In this document: positions 9,381 through 18,389 of the stretch, piece by piece
Position numbering within the stretch: the first letter of the stretch is position 1
How the letters are laid out: each line of letters begins with the position of its first letter
Source: Clostridium minihomine
GTDB taxonomy: Bacteria; Bacillota; Clostridia; Oscillospirales; Acutalibacteraceae
DNA: 56,293 nucleotides
NCBI RefSeq assembly: GCF_900240385.1
Contig: NZ_OEQH01000006.1
Span: 1-56,293 of the forward strand
Reading direction: 5' to 3'
Translations under genes and position numbers: made by a program
The notes under the pieces: model-generated
What the model was told of the DNA's origin: nothing
Seen by the model: only the letters and a program-made list of their open reading frames with translations
The model's database searches: none

Positions 9381-9414
9381 AATGGAGATGGGTTCTCCAT
9401 CCCAATCTCCATTA
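9381..9414 (-). terminator. Hairpin plus T-run in the leader of the ABC exporter genes
   Basis: Read on the minus strand, AATGGAGAT and GGG pair with CCC and ATCTCCATT with one bulged base, followed by CTTTTTTT and then the AAGGAGC ribosome binding site of the ABC gene. It has the form of an intrinsic terminator but sits about 28 bp before a start codon. It may end the araC transcript or act as an attenuator. A TATAAT lies directly upstream (9411-9416), with no good -35 box. Confidence 0.6.
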
Positions 9415-9416
9415 TA

Positions 9417-9699
9417 AGAATATTTAAGTGTTGTCTGCCACTCCCCGGGGGCAGCTTGTCCCCCTTTCCGACAGGAAGATGTTTGGCTCGTTTCCATTTG
9501 CTTTATGAGCGGGGTTTATCATGTTGTGTTTGGTTTAAGCAATGGATCTATAGGGGATAGCAGTGTCGGCAAAAAATGCAGAAAAAACAAATCCTCCTAT
9601 TTTATGAGTAGAGGAAACCAATTTTCTTTTTTGTCATTGCATCTTTTGATAAATGAGCAGAATGTTTTTTGTTGCTGCTCTAAATAGATGGAACTACCG
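9417..9699 (-). other. Gap between araC-type gene and ABC exporter genes
   Basis: About 280 bp without a credible gene. It holds the upstream side of the possible exporter promoter and a weak hairpin (GAGCAG / CTGCTC near 9655-9681) just after the regulator's stop. A regulator-dependent promoter is plausible here because the -35 region before the TATAAT at 9411-9416 is poor. Confidence 0.3.
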
Positions 9700-10677
9700 T
9701 TATTCCAAAGGAAAATTTCGATATTCTGAGGGAAGAACACCGATTTCTTTTTTAAATGCTTCTGAAAATTTGCTGGGATTGTCATACCCCATTTGAGAAG
9801 CAATTTCGGTAATGCTTTTTCCAGATTCCCGCAGAAGTGCGGCGGCTGCCTGAATTCGATAAGATTTCATATAGGCGTAAATCGAGCTTCCGTAAACCGC
9901 CTTAAAACAGGTTTTCATAGAGGTCATGGGGATTGAAAATTGCTGAGATAACTCCTCCAGAGTTAGATGTTGCCCCAAATTTTGAATCATATAAGCATGA
10001 ATTTCTTTGATGGTTTGCACCTGATTTTTATAGAAGTATCGGCGCTCCCGTTTGTATTCAGAGGGATTGGTCGAGTGCAGGAAAAACAAAAGCTCTAAAA
10101 CCTTAATTTTAAAATAATAAGGCATTAGTTCAGTGGGTGTTTTGTAAAGTTCAGAAAAAATGTGTTGAATGGTATCTTTGGTGCGCATCACAAGGCAGGT
10201 GTCACTTTGGCACATCTTGTCTCGAATCTGGAATAAATCAATGGGCATTCCGCCAAAAGCTGCCCCCACTGCTGCAAGGGATTTTGCGGCTTGCGGAAGA
10301 TAAAAAGTCAACGAAATCCCATGATACTGAGAAAGGGGAAAACGGGTTTCACGTGTGGTATTGGTCAGCATACTAATTGACAAATCGCCTTCGCCCAAAT
10401 AAATGCAGTCCCCGTTGGACAATTCACATTCAAACCGCCCCACACGGCAATGATTAATTTCCATTACATCCGGTTTGGGCAGTTTGTTTTCGTTGTAGCC
10501 ATTTTTCATGTGGAAATTATTGTAGAACAGCTCAATACCCGGAACAACCTGATAGTGTGTAATGACGCCTTTTCCGGTATCATTGCTCATCTGATAAACG
10601 GTACAACCATTTTTCTGCGCAATTTTTTGAGTGGTGGGGTTAAAAAAATCAAGTGTATCTTGAAATTTCATATTCAT
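9700..10677 (-). CDS. AraC-family transcription regulator (PchR-like)
   Basis: A 325-residue protein with a long N-terminal sensing domain and a C-terminal AraC DNA-binding domain. The two helix-turn-helix units are visible as LTLEELSQQFSIPMTSMKTCFKAVYG and ITEIASQMGYDNPSKFSEAFKKEIGVLPSEYR when read in pieces across residues 240-322. Its position upstream of an ABC exporter pair, with a DtxR-type gene at the end, matches iron/siderophore loci in which a PchR-like AraC protein activates transport when the siderophore is bound. It has its own promoter at 10733-10761 with a palindrome over the start of transcription. The ligand is unknown. Confidence 0.85.
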   Translation of the reverse strand: MNMKFQDTLDFFNPTTQKIAQKNGCTVYQMSNDTGKGVITHYQVVPGIELFYNNFHMKNGYNENKLPKPDVMEINHCRVGRFECELSNGDCIYLGEGDLSISMLTNTTRETRFPLSQYHGISLTFYLPQAAKSLAAVGAAFGGMPIDLFQIRDKMCQSDTCLVMRTKDTIQHIFSELYKTPTELMPYYFKIKVLELLFFLHSTNPSEYKRERRYFYKNQVQTIKEIHAYMIQNLGQHLTLEELSQQFSIPMTSMKTCFKAVYGSSIYAYMKSYRIQAAAALLRESGKSITEIASQMGYDNPSKFSEAFKKEIGVLPSEYRNFPLE

Positions 10678-10707
10678 TTCAACTTTATCCTTCTTGTTTT
10701 TTTGAAC

Positions 10708-10725
10708 AGTTAGGTTCTGCTAACT
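10708..10725. promoter_or_regulatory. Palindromic operator candidate (DtxR type)
   Basis: AGTTAG-GTTCTG-CTAACT is a perfect 6-bp inverted repeat with a 6-bp centre. It resembles DtxR-family boxes (TTAGG...CCTAA type) and lies directly after the -10 box of the araC-type gene, where a repressor would block initiation. The link to the DtxR-type protein at 5207-5644 is inference. Confidence 0.5.
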
Positions 10726-10732
10726 AAAAATC

Positions 10733-10761
10733 ATCATAGCATGATTGCGGTCGTTTGTCTA
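10733..10761 (-). promoter_or_regulatory. Sigma-A promoter of the araC-type gene
   Basis: TAGACA (10756-10761) and TATGAT (10733-10738) are separated by 17 bp on the minus strand. Transcription would begin near 10727, inside or beside the palindrome at 10708-10725. Confidence 0.65.
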
Positions 10762-10875
10762 TGCGGCTTATTTTCACTACAACACAAATTAAGATGTTAT
10801 CATTTTTAGGGCTGAATTTTTCTGACCACTGATTTTTATTCGGGACACGGTCTTTTCTTGAGGTTCTGTTTGCAA

Positions 10876-10903
10876 ATAAAAAAACAGCGGCTCCCGCTGT
10901 TTT
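10876..10903 (-). terminator. Terminator of the small gene at 10918-11073
   Basis: On the minus strand AAAACAGCGG and CCGCTGTTTT pair around a GAG loop and run into TTTTTTT. It begins 14 bp after the stop codon of the small gene. Confidence 0.85.
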
Positions 10904-10917
10904 GCAGGAGTCGCTGC

Positions 10918-11073
10918 TTAGTCGACCAACAAAGAGATTTCGTTATGCAGGTCGTTGATGATGGTTCCCAGAAGCACCATGCGTTTCAGGTCTTTGGTTT
11001 TCTTCGCTTCTTGGTAACAAACAGAATATACAATCAATTTGCTTTGCAAGACTGCCTTTGCATTGTTGCCCAT
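10918..11073 (-). CDS. Small protein of unknown function, 51 residues
   Basis: I do not recognise this protein. It starts MGNNAKAVLQSKLIVYSV and ends with NDLHNEISLLVD; it looks like two amphipathic helices joined by a basic KKTKDLKR stretch. A ribosome binding site (GGGAGTGAG) precedes the ATG at 11073, and a strong terminator follows the stop by 14 bp, so this reads as a real small gene rather than chance. It lies between the araC-type gene and the trailer end of the CRISPR array; no functional link to either is evident. Confidence 0.6.
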   Translation of the reverse strand: MGNNAKAVLQSKLIVYSVCYQEAKKTKDLKRMVLLGTIINDLHNEISLLVD

Positions 11074-11222
11074 ATTCTCACTCCCATCATTCTGTTTGTT
11101 TACATAATACATGACAAATGTGTCTCAGGTGTGAATGAATCAGCTGCCCGGGGAAAGAAGTCCGACGAGAAGTGAGAACAATCGTCAAAACGAACAAGCT
11201 CCGGTTTGGAATTGTATCATTA

Positions 11223-11255
11223 ACTCACGCATCTATTTTTGGGGTAAGGGATGAC
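11223..11255 (-). repeat. Possible decayed terminal CRISPR repeat
   Basis: The last 11 bases (TAAGGGATGAC) match the repeat end (TGAGGGACGAC) at 9 of 11 positions, and the sequence lies exactly 33 bp, one spacer length, before the first recognisable repeat. The rest has diverged, so this is only a suggestion. Confidence 0.3.
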
Positions 11256-11288
11256 GTCGTGCAACATAGGGGAAAGGCGGTCTTTGCT

Positions 11289-13520
11289 ATTTCAATCCAC
11301 GTCCCTCATGGGAGGGACGACCAGTTGGGCATCAGGTTCTGCTTCCTCCTGCTGGATATTTCAATCCGCGTCCCTCGTGTGAGGGACGACTGCGCCCGCT
11401 GCTGCCGTAATAGGTGGTTATCTCTATTTCAATCCACGTCCCTCGTGTGAGGGACGACACTGCGTGGTTAATGTAGTGGTGCTGTTGGACGATTTCAATC
11501 CACGTCCCTCATGTGAGGGACGACTCCGTTCGGGTTGATGATTCCCTTACTTTTAATATTTCAATCCACGTCCCTCGTGTGAGGGACGACGGTCGCAATT
11601 TTAGGAGCACTTGGGCTTAGCACAATTTCAATCCACGTCCCTCGTGTGAGGGACGACTATTTTGACTTTATTATAACCATAGGGCGGCACAATTTCAATC
11701 CACGTCCCTCGTGTGAGGGACGACAAAATTAAATAAGTATCCTAAGATTCAAACGCCAATTTCAATCCACGTCCCTCGTGTGAGGGACGACACATCAGCC
11801 AAAAACTTCACATAAAACCCAGCAATTTCAATCCACGTCCCTCGTGTGAGGGACGACCCGGCAGTTGCGCCTTTTCCAAGCAATGCTTGTATTTCAATCC
11901 ACGTCCCTCGTGTGAGGGACGACAAATCAGACCAGTGGTATCAAATTCCGAATCGTATTTCAATCCACGTCCCTCGTGTGAGGGACGACCGTATTGCCGC
12001 GGGGCTGTATTATTGCCACGGCCATTTCAATCCACGTCCCTCGTGTGAGGGACGACGACCTCATAGAGTTTTACAGATTTGATTGTCCAGTATTTCAATC
12101 CACGTCCCTCGTGTGAGGGACGACAAATCCTTAAAATGTTCATATGCACAAACAAGCTATTTCAATCCACGTCCCTCATGTGAGGGACGACTATCTCGGT
12201 ATCCACTCCATAGTCCGCTATGGGATTTCAATCCACGTCCCTCATGTGAGGGACGACATTGTTTGGGACGGCGATTGGGAGCGCATCGGAATTTCAATCC
12301 ACGTCCCTCATGTGAGGGACGACGGTGATAGCTTCACCTAAAGTGTCTCCCACTGTTCATTTCAATCCACGTCCCTCATGTGAGGGACGACCGCATATTG
12401 CCAAAAACCTTAGATTCGGACAAATAATTTCAATCCACGTCCCTCATGTGAGGGACGACCTCCCAAGCAATACAATATCATCAAAGAGGCCATATTTCAA
12501 TCCACGTCCCTCGTGTGAGGGACGACATGCGGTAGAAGAATATAAGCGTACTGGTAGTTTATTTCAATCCACGTCCCTCGTGTGAGGGACGACAATGAGA
12601 TCACACACATCGTGTAGGGATGCTTGCATTTCAATCCACGTCCCTCGTGTGAGGGACGACAAAAATATCAACACACAATATGTGGGGGCTTTTATTTCAA
12701 TCCACGTCCCTCGTGTGAGGGACGACACGGTCGGGGATATGCCTGTTGTGCAGCAGTGGATTTCAATCCACGTCCCTCGTGTGAGGGACGACCTGTTACA
12801 TGAGGATGATAGACGGTATCTGCGGATTTCAATCCACGTCCCTCGTGTGAGGGACGACGTTTATCAATATCAACCGAATCCATCCAATTCTATTTCAATC
12901 CACGTCCCTCGTGTGAGGGACGACCGTAATGGTGGACAAGCCCCATAACGACCTGATATTTCAATCCACGTCCCTCGTGTGAGGGACGACTAATCTTGAA
13001 TACGATTTATGACAGGCTTAAAATTTCAATCCACGTCCCTCGTGTGAGGGACGACTGCAGTCTTTCAGCTTGCGGGCCTTGATCTTGCATTTCAATCCAC
13101 GTCCCTCGTGTGAGGGACGACTCTTGCCATGTTAAGGCTCCTTTCGTGTTCGTTATTTCAATCCACGTCCCTCGTGTGAGGGACGACAGTCCTTGCCGTT
13201 GTCAATGTGCAGGATTTTTGATTTCAATCCACGTCCCTCGTGTGAGGGACGACCAAAGAGCATCTCGATCGTCCCGAGGTTTCCGGCATTTCAATCCACG
13301 TCCCTCGTGTGAGGGACGACAGGGGCTCAAGGGCATCGCGGCCCGGCAGAAGAAATTTCAATCCACGTCCCTCGTGTGAGGGACGACTCGGAGCCGGGAA
13401 GCCTACGATCATTCTTCTTGAATTTCAATCCACGTCCCTCGTGTGAGGGACGACTCCCGCATGTGCTTCTCAAGGGCAACTTGCGAAATTTCAATCCACG
13501 TCCCTCGTGTGAGGGACGAC
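11289..13520 (-). CRISPR. Type I-C CRISPR array, 34 repeats and 33 spacers
   Basis: Thirty-four copies of a 33-bp repeat alternate with spacers of 32-36 bp. Read on the plus strand each begins ATTTCAATCCAC and contains the hairpin GTCCCTCGTGTGAGGGAC; the complementary form ending GTGGATTGAAAT is the typical type I-C repeat, so crRNA is transcribed on the minus strand from the cas2 side. The two most degenerate repeats (at 11289 and 11358) are at the low-coordinate end, as expected for the oldest end. Repeats at 11492 and at 12159, 12225, 12291, 12359 and 12427 have A in place of G in the hairpin loop. The spacers show no obvious match to each other by eye. Confidence 0.98.
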
Positions 13521-13678
13521 TGCGAAACAAACAAATCTAGGGGAATTTAAGGTTAATATTTAGAAGTATTTCAACATAGAAGAAAATATAATGTATACTA
13601 ATAGTATATTTTTTAAAATAAATTACAAATTTACGTGTGCGAATCCCCCAAGGATTCTCTGTGCGCTTATGATTCGCG
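13521..13678 (-). promoter_or_regulatory. CRISPR leader
   Basis: The 158-bp AT-rich stretch between cas2 and the newest repeat is where type I-C leaders lie. It should contain the array promoter and the signals for new spacer insertion. No gene fits here. Confidence 0.7.
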
Positions 13679-13969
13679 TTAAAAAATCATCGGCTCTTCC
13701 GGGGAATATGTTTGTTTGGCACCATAATGCTCAATACGCGTTTTATAGCTGTTTCCAAGATTATAAATCCGCAAACTGTCTTTGGTGTCATCCATAGCAC
13801 TGAGCAGTTGATTTTTTACAATACAAAGTTCGGCAGGGGTCAAAAGACACTCAAACACAGAATTTTGCACCCTTTGTCCATAATTAACACAAATTTTTGC
13901 CACCTTGCGCAATCGCTTGCTGCCCTTGGCGTCTTCGGTATTCACATCATAGGTGATGAGAACCAGCAT
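13679..13969 (-). CDS. cas2: CRISPR-associated protein Cas2
   Basis: A 96-residue Cas2 with the family's first strand MLVLITYDVNTED (catalytic-type Asp after the Tyr) and the NSVFECLL core. Cas2 forms the scaffold of the Cas1-Cas2 complex that inserts new spacers. It follows cas1 by 3 bp and is the last gene before the leader and array, the standard type I-C order. Confidence 0.97.
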   Translation of the reverse strand: MLVLITYDVNTEDAKGSKRLRKVAKICVNYGQRVQNSVFECLLTPAELCIVKNQLLSAMDDTKDSLRIYNLGNSYKTRIEHYGAKQTYSPEEPMIF

Positions 13970-13972
13970 AGT

Positions 13973-15004
13973 TTACCTCCAGATAAATGGTGGATATTCG
14001 TCAATATCTCCGCGAATCTGTTTTGCCAGCAACATGGCTTGTACATACGGTAAAAGCCCCCATTCCACTTTTTCCTGCAAAAAAGGGTGCATGATTTCTT
14101 CTTTCTTTTTCTGCTGCCATAGGGATAAAAACTTTTTTCGTCCCTCTTCGGTCAGCAGAATTGCGCCGTTTTCTTTTTTCAAAAAGTCTTTGCCGCAAAT
14201 ACTCTTTTTATTGATGATTGTCAGCACAAAGCGATCGGCGAATGGTGCACGGAATTCTTCCAGCATATCCAGTGCCAAAGAACATCTGCCCGGCCTTTCT
14301 GTGTGATAGACACCGGCATACGCATCAAGCCCGACTGCTTCCAGTGCACTGACACACATAGAAGTAAGCAGGCTGTATGAAAATGAAAGCAGCGCATTGA
14401 CATTGTCCATAGGAGGGCGGCGTGACCGCCCATGATAAAAGAAGTCATCTTTTTGCTGCAAAATCATAGCATCAAATACTGAAAAATAAAGGCTGGCACA
14501 TTCTCCCTCCAGCCCGCGCAGGCTATCGGCACTTGAGGCATGATAGGCTTTCACTTTTCCACTTTGAAGCGCAGAACCCACCTGAGTGAATTTTTCGGTG
14601 TCAATCCGCATTGCATGGTCGCGAACTGCGCGGCTGAGAACGGCATTGCTGTTGGCGAGCTTGGCAGAAATTATATTTTTCGCGATTGCCAGCGATTGTT
14701 CCGGATGATCGCAAATGCGGTATTGCTGGCGGCGAAGCAGAATATTTCCATAAGATTTTCCCGTAACTTTGGCCAGAAATCGTCCGCTGGGCTTAAAAAA
14801 CACCAGAGACTTATTCATTTCAGCACATTTTCCCATCAGTGCAGGGCTTGCGCCAATGTAGCCAAAAGCCATGATTCCGTCAATCATATGCAAGGGCAGC
14901 CGCCCCAGTGTATTGCCGTCACTTTGAATCACCACATTTTCTCCATCCAGAGCAAGGTAGGTATTTTCTGTGGTGACATAAAGTGTGTTTAGAAGTTTTT
15001 TCAC
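13973..15004 (-). CDS. cas1: CRISPR-associated integrase Cas1
   Basis: A 343-residue Cas1 with the active-site Glu in LRGLEGECASLYF, His in GVYHTERPGR and the acidic LALDMLEEFRAPFAD stretch, all intact. It performs spacer integration with Cas2. The start is GTG at 15004, overlapping the cas4 stop as GTGA, which implies translational coupling. The length is normal for type I-C Cas1. Confidence 0.97.
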   Translation of the reverse strand: MKKLLNTLYVTTENTYLALDGENVVIQSDGNTLGRLPLHMIDGIMAFGYIGASPALMGKCAEMNKSLVFFKPSGRFLAKVTGKSYGNILLRRQQYRICDHPEQSLAIAKNIISAKLANSNAVLSRAVRDHAMRIDTEKFTQVGSALQSGKVKAYHASSADSLRGLEGECASLYFSVFDAMILQQKDDFFYHGRSRRPPMDNVNALLSFSYSLLTSMCVSALEAVGLDAYAGVYHTERPGRCSLALDMLEEFRAPFADRFVLTIINKKSICGKDFLKKENGAILLTEEGRKKFLSLWQQKKKEEIMHPFLQEKVEWGLLPYVQAMLLAKQIRGDIDEYPPFIWR

Positions 15005-15672
15005 GTTTGTGCCTCCTCAGTACCCAAGTTCTGCTCCAGATAAGTCCGGACAGATTTTACCTTGCACAGTTTTGGCAGGCAAAGGTTTTTCAGCGAACAG
15101 GCATTGCAGCTTTTGCTGGGTTTGACCTTTGGGACATATCCACGATGATAATAGCCGTGCATCTCATCAAACAGGCACCTGACGCGTTCTTTTAATTCTG
15201 CAGTCAGTTCCACCTTTTGCCGCCGTTTTATTTTGCCATAGAAGATTGCTCCAGAAGGAATTTCACAGCTTAACATTTCTTCCAGACAAATTGCCTGTGC
15301 CGCCAATTGAAGAATATCGATATCGTTATCTTTGGGTTCCCCGTGCTTATATTCTACCGGATAAACTGTATAAAGGCCATTGCGGCCATGAAGCGCAATG
15401 CCGTCGGCAGATGTTCGGAATTCAACAATGTCACATTCGCCGCTGGCACCCAGACTGCGGGAAAAAACAGGCATGCCGCGAGAAAGGAATACTTCTTTTC
15501 GGCTTTCAGAGGAATAGCCATCATGACAGTTTTCGTGCAGCAAATTCCCTTCAACCGTGCGCAGATTTTCTTCCCAAAGCTGTTCGATATGAATTAGTGC
15601 CCACTGTCGGCGGCAAAATGCAAAGTGCTGTATTCCCGAAAGCATGAGAAAATCATCTTCGTTATATGCCAT
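15001..15672 (-). CDS. cas4: CRISPR-associated exonuclease Cas4
   Basis: A 223-residue Cas4 with an N-terminal GIQHFAFCRRQWALIH segment carrying the first iron-sulfur Cys, RecB-like nuclease residues around GECDIVEF and YPVEYKHG, and the C-terminal Cys cluster SCNACSLKNLCLP. Cas4 trims new spacers and sets PAM-correct orientation. The start at 15672 overlaps the end of cas7 by 11 bp, and the stop overlaps the cas1 start. Confidence 0.95.
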   Translation of the reverse strand: MAYNEDDFLMLSGIQHFAFCRRQWALIHIEQLWEENLRTVEGNLLHENCHDGYSSESRKEVFLSRGMPVFSRSLGASGECDIVEFRTSADGIALHGRNGLYTVYPVEYKHGEPKDNDIDILQLAAQAICLEEMLSCEIPSGAIFYGKIKRRQKVELTAELKERVRCLFDEMHGYYHRGYVPKVKPSKSCNACSLKNLCLPKLCKVKSVRTYLEQNLGTEEAQT

Positions 15673-16522
15673 CGATAATTTCCGGCTCAAGACCATCCAG
15701 TGTTGTGATTGTAATGTTATAGTCCTCTACGGATTTTGGATAGGCCACTTCGTCTTTGGGTGTGATTTGAATAGAGTTATGTACTTTGGCGGAAGAGTAC
15801 TGGCCGATTTTATTATTGTGATTCCACCAGTAAAGGCGGATCACCTCCATGCTTCCGTCCGGTCTTGCTGCAGAACTGTCGTTGATGAACAGGGTACGCA
15901 GGCATTCTTTTATTGTTTCGGCATCCTGCTCGGTAAAACCGGTTTTTTCTGCCAACTGAACGTTGATGGCACCTTTGAGTTTATATAATCCGAATTCAAC
16001 CATATGCTTTGAACCCATGGTGTCAGAGCTCTTTTTGCCGTCGTCGGTTGGTTCGCTGTTTACGCTCTTGGTGATCTGCATACTGTTGATGTCCACCGGA
16101 GAAATGCTGATTGCTTGATGGATGGATACCGGCCCGCGAACCCCCACTGAAACGCTGTCTTTTTCTTTATCCTTGCTTTTTTTGTAAGCAAAAACCTGTC
16201 CGAACGCTCTGACGTCAAACCATTTACTGCAAGCCTGATCAGCATAGTCATCCTTTGAGGTGTAAGAGATGATGTTTTTTCCGGCGCGATCGCTCAGGCT
16301 GTTGCACCCGTCATCACAGCGATCGTCAGACTGGACAAAAATATTTTCGCCCATATCCTGAAGCCGATTGCGCAGCTTCCGTTTGATGCAGACATCTGAT
16401 ATTTCTCCGTTGCCGGTATAAGTTGTGCGCGGACGGTTTCCGTTGAGCGGATCGCCGTTGGGGTTAGCATTGGTCACCGAAACGAGTACGACAAAATCAA
16501 TCTTATTTTCAAGCGTTTTCAT
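15662..16522 (-). CDS. cas7: Cascade backbone protein Cas7 (type I-C, Csd2)
   Basis: A 286-residue Cas7/Csd2. It opens with the family pattern VVLVSVTNANPNGDPLNGNR and continues with DVCIKRKLRNRLQD and the VRGPVSIHQAISISPVD region typical of Csd2. Several copies coat the crRNA spacer in Cascade. I chose the ATG at 16522 with AGGAACAAGAAA upstream; it overlaps the end of cas8c by 14 bp. Confidence 0.96.
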   Translation of the reverse strand: MKTLENKIDFVVLVSVTNANPNGDPLNGNRPRTTYTGNGEISDVCIKRKLRNRLQDMGENIFVQSDDRCDDGCNSLSDRAGKNIISYTSKDDYADQACSKWFDVRAFGQVFAYKKSKDKEKDSVSVGVRGPVSIHQAISISPVDINSMQITKSVNSEPTDDGKKSSDTMGSKHMVEFGLYKLKGAINVQLAEKTGFTEQDAETIKECLRTLFINDSSAARPDGSMEVIRLYWWNHNNKIGQYSSAKVHNSIQITPKDEVAYPKSVEDYNITITTLDGLEPEIIDGI

Positions 16523-18389
16523 TTTCTTGTTCCTCCCTGTTGTTATTCTTATCGTTTTTGTATGCATTCAGCTCTGTCCGCTGCAGATAATATCCAATGA
16601 GATACAATTCTTCCAGGGGGCGATTGAGCTGTTCTGGATCGTTCATAGATGCGGTTAGCTTTTCTGCGATTTCTGAAATAATATCTTTATAATATTTTCT
16701 GGAGCCCGGGTTCATCCTCTGAAAATAAGGATTTAATTTTTCCTCCAGCAATTTCCAGGTGCTCATGGGATGATTGACATAGGCACTTTGCAGGCGAATG
16801 GCGTTTGGCTCTCGTGTTTCCCCGGGGGAGAATGCGGCGCGTTCTGTTTTTTCAAGCACGGCGAGAAGCCGCCCGAACAGATAGCTTCTGTCGGTATTTT
16901 TATCATCAAGTGACATTTGGATGTTCGCTCCTTTTCCTCTGTAATATTTCGCAATCAGCGCACAGGCTGTTGAAAGAATCCGCTCATGGTTGCCGTAAGA
17001 AAAAGCCTGCGGCGAAGAAGCGCGGTGAGCCAATGCCTGAATGATGTCCCGGGGAATTGGCTTTTGATCCAGCATACAGTGGATGATTCGCTGCCATTGT
17101 TCCTTCATAAGCTTGTCGCTGGTTTCCAGAAAATTGCCTTGTTCCGTTCCGAATGCACAAAGAACAATCTGCTTTGTCAACGGAGTCAGCACAGTGGTAT
17201 AGGGCTTTTTTTCAGGCGTAAAGCGTGTAAAGTACCAAAAACAGGTGGTTCCCCAATGGGTTAGACGATCGTAGAAATCAGAGGCTTTGAGCTCGTTGTA
17301 ATAGATTACGGAAAGACGCCCGGTTGTGGCGGCATCCAGACCGATGATAACAATATCATCGTTATTTTCCAGTTCGTCGCGGTGGCCGTTCAGGGTTCGA
17401 ATCAAGCGCGTTTTGTATTCCTCTTCGGTATAGGCTCGCGGTTCGCCGTCATCCTCCAGCCCCAGGGGATCTTCCAAGTCAACCACTTTTTTTCCGTTTG
17501 GGTTCCAGCAGATATAGGTGCGTTTCTCCTGTTTCCCAATGGTTACGCCTTGTCTGGCTGCAAGCCATGTCAGCGCATTGTGTACCTTTTGGGTTGCCTC
17601 ATAGCTGATGGCGCACGCTTGCTCAGAAGAAGCGAACCGCCCGCGAAAGGTGAAATTCACCTTGTCGTTGGATGAAATGAGTTTTGCTCCGTAGTTAGCG
17701 GCAACGATGCCTTTCGGGTGATTTGTGGATAGGGTGCCGGGGCTGCCGGTCAGGTAACAAATATCCTCTTCGCTGTTTTGAGAGGAAATATAATATTGGG
17801 TATAGCAGTGAAACAGGGATTCATCCTGCCAAACGGCATCTGGTTGGCAGTCGATGAACCGAAAACGCACCAGTGCTTTTTCATAGATGGTTCCGTTGAT
17901 TTTTTTATCCAGAAACACTCCGTCGGCAGTTTCTAAAATTTTCGATAAAATCAAGTCGTGAGCCATTTGTTTTTTTGCGGCATAAAGGTAGACCGCCTGC
18001 ACTTTTGGGTGAGAGAAAGGGGAGTCTGCCCAGCTTTTTAGTGCGGAAATATATTTCTCGAATTTTTCAGAAGCTTTTTCTGCGGCCTTTTGATTAGAAA
18101 GATATTCTCCGAAATCCCCGGCAACATAAGACAGGGTATCGCACAGTGCATGCGGTGCGACGCCGCTGGAGCGGGAAGCAGAGGTTTCTGTAACCGGAAT
18201 AATGGTTTTTGCTTTTTCTTTCTCTACCGGATATGCACCGCAAAACTCCCCATTCAGATTGATAAGAATTTCAATCTGGGCGTTAGCTGTCATATGGGCT
18301 ACCAGAGAAAGCGGCACACCTTCTGCCGATTTTCCGGCCATATGGGCATTTGCTTCATAGGTTTGATAGAGCGTGTTCGTCCATGCCAT
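16509..18389 (-). CDS. cas8c: Cascade large subunit Cas8c (Csd1)
   Basis: A 626-residue Cas8c/Csd1, recognised by AWTNTLYQTYEANAH at the N-terminus, FRFIDCQPDAVWQDESL and YLTGSPGTLSTNHPKGIVA in the middle, and ITKQIVLCAFGTEQGN-like and YLIGYYLQRTELN segments toward the end. It recognises the PAM and completes the type I-C Cascade; in I-C systems an internal start in this gene often also makes the small subunit Cas11c. The ATG at 18389 follows AGGAGGGGATTTTT. Confidence 0.95.
   Translation of the reverse strand: MAWTNTLYQTYEANAHMAGKSAEGVPLSLVAHMTANAQIEILINLNGEFCGAYPVEKEKAKTIIPVTETSASRSSGVAPHALCDTLSYVAGDFGEYLSNQKAAEKASEKFEKYISALKSWADSPFSHPKVQAVYLYAAKKQMAHDLILSKILETADGVFLDKKINGTIYEKALVRFRFIDCQPDAVWQDESLFHCYTQYYISSQNSEEDICYLTGSPGTLSTNHPKGIVAANYGAKLISSNDKVNFTFRGRFASSEQACAISYEATQKVHNALTWLAARQGVTIGKQEKRTYICWNPNGKKVVDLEDPLGLEDDGEPRAYTEEEYKTRLIRTLNGHRDELENNDDIVIIGLDAATTGRLSVIYYNELKASDFYDRLTHWGTTCFWYFTRFTPEKKPYTTVLTPLTKQIVLCAFGTEQGNFLETSDKLMKEQWQRIIHCMLDQKPIPRDIIQALAHRASSPQAFSYGNHERILSTACALIAKYYRGKGANIQMSLDDKNTDRSYLFGRLLAVLEKTERAAFSPGETREPNAIRLQSAYVNHPMSTWKLLEEKLNPYFQRMNPGSRKYYKDIISEIAEKLTASMNDPEQLNRPLEELYLIGYYLQRTELNAYKNDKNNNREEQENENA

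Noticed and set aside
11172-13530. Many open frames on both strands inside the CRISPR array
   Set aside because: They are translations of the repeat (for example ISIHVPRVRDD) and spacers, with no ribosome binding sites.
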